The notes beneath the pieces are model-generated. The model was not told the DNA's origin and did no database searches. It worked only from the letters and a program-made list of their open reading frames with translations. The position numbers and the translations under genes are program-made. A stretch of 35,784 nucleotides of DNA from Methylobacter sp. (GTDB taxonomy: Bacteria > Pseudomonadota > Gammaproteobacteria > Methylococcales > Methylomonadaceae). This document shows positions 33,255 through 35,784 of the stretch, piece after piece. The stretch covers positions 1 to 35,784 of the forward strand of contig NZ_JALOCF010000051.1 of assembly GCF_023227905.1 (NCBI RefSeq), given 5' to 3'. Positions within the stretch are counted from its first letter, which is position 1. The number at the start of each line of letters is the position of its first letter.

Positions 33255-35549
33255 TCAGGCCAGCGCTTCACCTCGATGCACGACGTGCAATGCACGGGTG
33301 ACGAAGGTCTTTAGTTCTGGTGTGACTATCGAAAATGTATCAACTCCACCAGGATTGGTGTCATGATGAAATTGCCCCGCATAGTCGTTTATCTCGTTCA
33401 GTTCGATAACCAAGTTTTGAGCATGAACGAGCGGACTCGGCGACGTCGCATCACGTATAAGATTAACAACCTGACCAAATAAAAGTGACTTCGGTACAAG
33501 CCCAGGAAATCTCCGATGGAGATAACCCTCCAGCATTGGCCTCACTGCCTTTGCTACCGCGATGTTATCGAACGAGCCTCCTGCGCAGAAGTCGTTGAGA
33601 AGACGATGGTGCTGGAAATATGCGGATTCGCACTCCTTATCGATGTCGAGCGTGTCAAAGCTTGTGTAGCCGTTGGCTGCGAGAACGAGTTGAAACAAAC
33701 TGATCGGAGTCGCTGAATCTGTCTTCAAGAATGCGTCGCGTAGATTGCGAAGGAAGTATGGATTATGTGCGAGTACAATGAGCTGCGCCGCACCAGCGAG
33801 GATGCGCTTTAGAACAGCCGTGGTATGTTGCTTTCGATTGACATCCAAGCTGCACATGGGATCATCGATCACCACGGTTCTAGTTGGCAGCTTGGCATCC
33901 GCCAAGGTGCTCGCAACGAAGAATGCAAATGCCAAGGTTCGCTTATCGCCTTCGCTAAGTGCAGTGGCAAAAGATGGTGGACCTCCCTCAAGGGGGACTG
34001 CCTTGCCTCGAAGCTCCAGGCCATATTCGCTGCGAGGTGCGCCACCACGAAAATTCGCGCCCATACCTTTTATGCTAAAAGACGCACCAAAGTTCGTCAG
34101 CAGGATGTTTATGGATTTCTCATACTTGCTGAGCGTTGCCACCATCAAAGTATCTAGCTTTTCACGCGAAGTCTTCTTGACCTTTTCTGCCGCTTCGGCC
34201 TCGTTTCGTGCCACTCCTAATTTTGCAATGAGATCAACTACAATCTGTTGATGCCGCCGCTTTACCGCATGAATCTGCTGGACTTGCTGCTGAAGTGCGT
34301 TGGTGTTTGTAGTGGCGAGTTTTCCTTTGTAAGCTCCGATCAAATCGCCCGCGACCTTGATCGCGACGTTGGCCTCTTTTAAAGGAGTGATCACGGCCTC
34401 CCAAAGCTTTTTAGCTTTAGCAAGATCGTCAGGCGAGCCCACCGCCTCGGCTGGTGAACTTTGTTTCTGACGGACAAGTTCAGAAATCAAGTCACGCAGT
34501 TCCTGCAATGCTTGGATTGCAGGCTCCGAATCGAAAACAATCGGCTCGGTTGGCACATGCTCCTCCCAAGCCGCCGCCTGTGCAGCAGAAGTTGCGACTG
34601 CTTGCGCCACGGTATCAATGATGGTCTTCGTAGTCCCTGTTGTAATCTTTGCTTGAAGGGCCGTCACCTTTGCCTTCAATTCAGCGTATGAAGCGTTGAA
34701 ATGTGTCTGGTATGCCTTGATCAAGTCGATATCACTTATCGCTTGATCGCAATACGGACATGTCTTTCCATCACTAAACTGAAGGCCTTGACTCAGCCAG
34801 CCCTCGGCAGCTACGTTTGCCAATTTCCCTAGATGCTTCTTAACGACCTGCTCCGCATCGGTGTGAACATCCTTAAGCGAAGTACTTAAAACCGCGAAAA
34901 CTTCTTCTAGGTCGAAGACCGGCTCCGCCACAACTGTCGGTAATGCCTTCGCTGAAATTGCGTTAATGTTTCCGGCGGCATTGATCTGAGCTTGCAACGC
35001 AGCCAATTGGATGTCAGCGTCTGCCACATCAGCTAACTTCTCAAACTGAGCCAGCGTCATACCGGAATGAAATCCCGATAGCTGAGAAACAACCGCTTGA
35101 ACCTCCTCGGATGCTTTCTTCGCCTCTGCCGTTGCTTTTTCTACCTCTGTGCGTGCCGCAACAGCTGGTTCACCAAGGGCAAACTCAAGAAGATTTTTTC
35201 GATGGTTTGTGTTGACTGCGCCGCCTGAGTGAACGTTCCGCTCGATGAAGTCGGAATCGAACACAAGAACTTCTGGGCGTTGCTCTGACCAGGCTCCCGA
35301 ATCGAAGTTGACCTTATGGCCATTTTCAAACTGAAACACCACCTTTGGCGACAACTGCCCATCGAGCGTCTTTCTGTGCGCAATCAGCGAGGCATCTCCT
35401 GTAGAAAGAGATCGCAGTACCGTTGCCAATGTGGACTTACCTCGGCCGTTGTCACCATAGATCAACGTCGCCTTGCGACAGGTATGAGGTTTTCCGTTTG
35501 CGTCGTGCAGAAGTCCAATGCCCTGTATTTCAGAGATTCTCTCTAACAT
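33255..35549 (-). CDS. RloC-like ATPase with zinc hook, candidate anticodon nuclease
   Basis: The protein has 764 residues from ATG 35549 (TTG 35552 is less likely), with ribosome-binding site AAAGGGAAA. An SMC/Rad50-like ATPase is split by a coiled coil: P-loop YGDNGRGKSTLA (31-42), zinc-hook CPYC near 264-267, signature ALSEGDKRTLAFAF near 530, and Walker B VVIDDPMCSLD near 560. The C-terminal part has RPMLE (an RxxxE near 671) and FHHD near 729, matching the Arg-Glu-His set of PrrC/RloC anticodon nucleases, though the spacing is longer than in PrrC. RloC cuts the anticodon loop of tRNA on DNA stress. No hsd genes are in the window, where PrrC is often found. Confidence 0.72.
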   Translation of the reverse strand: MLERISEIQGIGLLHDANGKPHTCRKATLIYGDNGRGKSTLATVLRSLSTGDASLIAHRKTLDGQLSPKVVFQFENGHKVNFDSGAWSEQRPEVLVFDSDFIERNVHSGGAVNTNHRKNLLEFALGEPAVAARTEVEKATAEAKKASEEVQAVVSQLSGFHSGMTLAQFEKLADVADADIQLAALQAQINAAGNINAISAKALPTVVAEPVFDLEEVFAVLSTSLKDVHTDAEQVVKKHLGKLANVAAEGWLSQGLQFSDGKTCPYCDQAISDIDLIKAYQTHFNASYAELKAKVTALQAKITTGTTKTIIDTVAQAVATSAAQAAAWEEHVPTEPIVFDSEPAIQALQELRDLISELVRQKQSSPAEAVGSPDDLAKAKKLWEAVITPLKEANVAIKVAGDLIGAYKGKLATTNTNALQQQVQQIHAVKRRHQQIVVDLIAKLGVARNEAEAAEKVKKTSREKLDTLMVATLSKYEKSINILLTNFGASFSIKGMGANFRGGAPRSEYGLELRGKAVPLEGGPPSFATALSEGDKRTLAFAFFVASTLADAKLPTRTVVIDDPMCSLDVNRKQHTTAVLKRILAGAAQLIVLAHNPYFLRNLRDAFLKTDSATPISLFQLVLAANGYTSFDTLDIDKECESAYFQHHRLLNDFCAGGSFDNIAVAKAVRPMLEGYLHRRFPGLVPKSLLFGQVVNLIRDATSPSPLVHAQNLVIELNEINDYAGQFHHDTNPGGVDTFSIVTPELKTFVTRALHVVHRGEALA

Positions 35550-35552
35550 CAA

Positions 35553-35784
35553 TTTTCCCTTTATTGTTTTTTTAGTTTAGAGTTCATGGCGGACAAGACT
35601 TGGAAGCGTATTGTCGCGATGAAAAACTGGTCTTGGTTGATCTGAGGTAGTCGTACTTAGTGTTTGAATGAAAATTAATTAATCTCATATTCATCAATAG
35701 GTTATAATGATTTTCCAACACGAAGATGTGTTGCCCTGACCCCGGTTTTGTCTTATTTCCAGCGAAAATCGGCCCGTAACCGCC
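35553..35784. promoter_or_regulatory. Upstream region of the RloC-like/STAND operon
   Basis: The AT-rich 230 bp before the RloC-like gene should hold the promoter on the minus strand; there are AT tracts at 35550-35580 and 35670-35710. The rest to the window end shows only a fragment with CCCTGACCCC near 35737, which recalls the dispersed GGGTCAGG repeat seen at 20295. No ORF of interest is present. Confidence 0.35.

Overview
The window looks like a chromosomal segment of a gammaproteobacterium. A methanotroph-type member (Methylococcales) is my best guess, from the overall style of the housekeeping proteins, the Calvin-type class II aldolase, the OprI/Lpp-like alanine-zipper lipoprotein and the many interspersed hairpin repeats. 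That placement is inference; no rRNA or methane-oxidation gene is present. I saw no tRNA, rRNA or CRISPR array.

Layout. 1-430 is an interspersed hairpin repeat followed by a 24-bp perfect palindrome. 427-6675 is a tightly overlapping heavy-metal efflux operon: a small exported His-containing protein, an outer-membrane TolC-type factor, a membrane-fusion protein, a CzcA/CusA-family RND pump and a DUF3240 protein. 6851-9603 (minus strand) holds gmk, a LuxR-regulator-like gene fragment, ppa and thyA. 9604-15390 is an accessory block: an AT-rich pair (a DUF6875-like protein and a stand-alone diiron-type MBL protein) and a one-module NRPS (degenerate C, A, T). It sits between thyA and lgt, which are neighbours in many gammaproteobacteria. 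15391-19958 has lgt, an alanine-zipper lipoprotein, class II aldolase and a divergent PfkB sugar kinase. 19959-23160 carries repeats, a frameshifted IS110-family element and a zinc alcohol dehydrogenase; two diverged copies of a 71-bp repeat lie at its edges. 23198-27371 has a flavodoxin, a DUF4239 membrane protein, a DUF1778/GNAT toxin-antitoxin pair with paired operators, and a TauE/SafE-family permease. 27372-28209 is repeats and palindromes.

28145-35552 is a defence-like island, all on the minus strand. 28145-30457 reads as a small cluster of integron gene cassettes without an integrase: three promoterless-looking ORFs, each ending within a few bases of an attC R''-type box, with an R'-type box just before two of the three starts. 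They encode a predicted pPIWI-associated-type nuclease, a PD-(D/E)XK-like protein and a one-HKD phospholipase-D-like protein. Upstream lie two large genes in tandem: an RloC-like ATPase with a zinc hook and a C-terminal RxxxE...H arrangement typical of anticodon nucleases, and a restriction-endonuclease/STAND-NTPase fusion. These two parts, the integrase-less nuclease cassettes with the RloC-like/STAND pair, and the small NRPS/diiron-MBL/DUF6875 cluster, are the strongest candidates for something undescribed. Every family call was made by reading translated sequence; no search was run.
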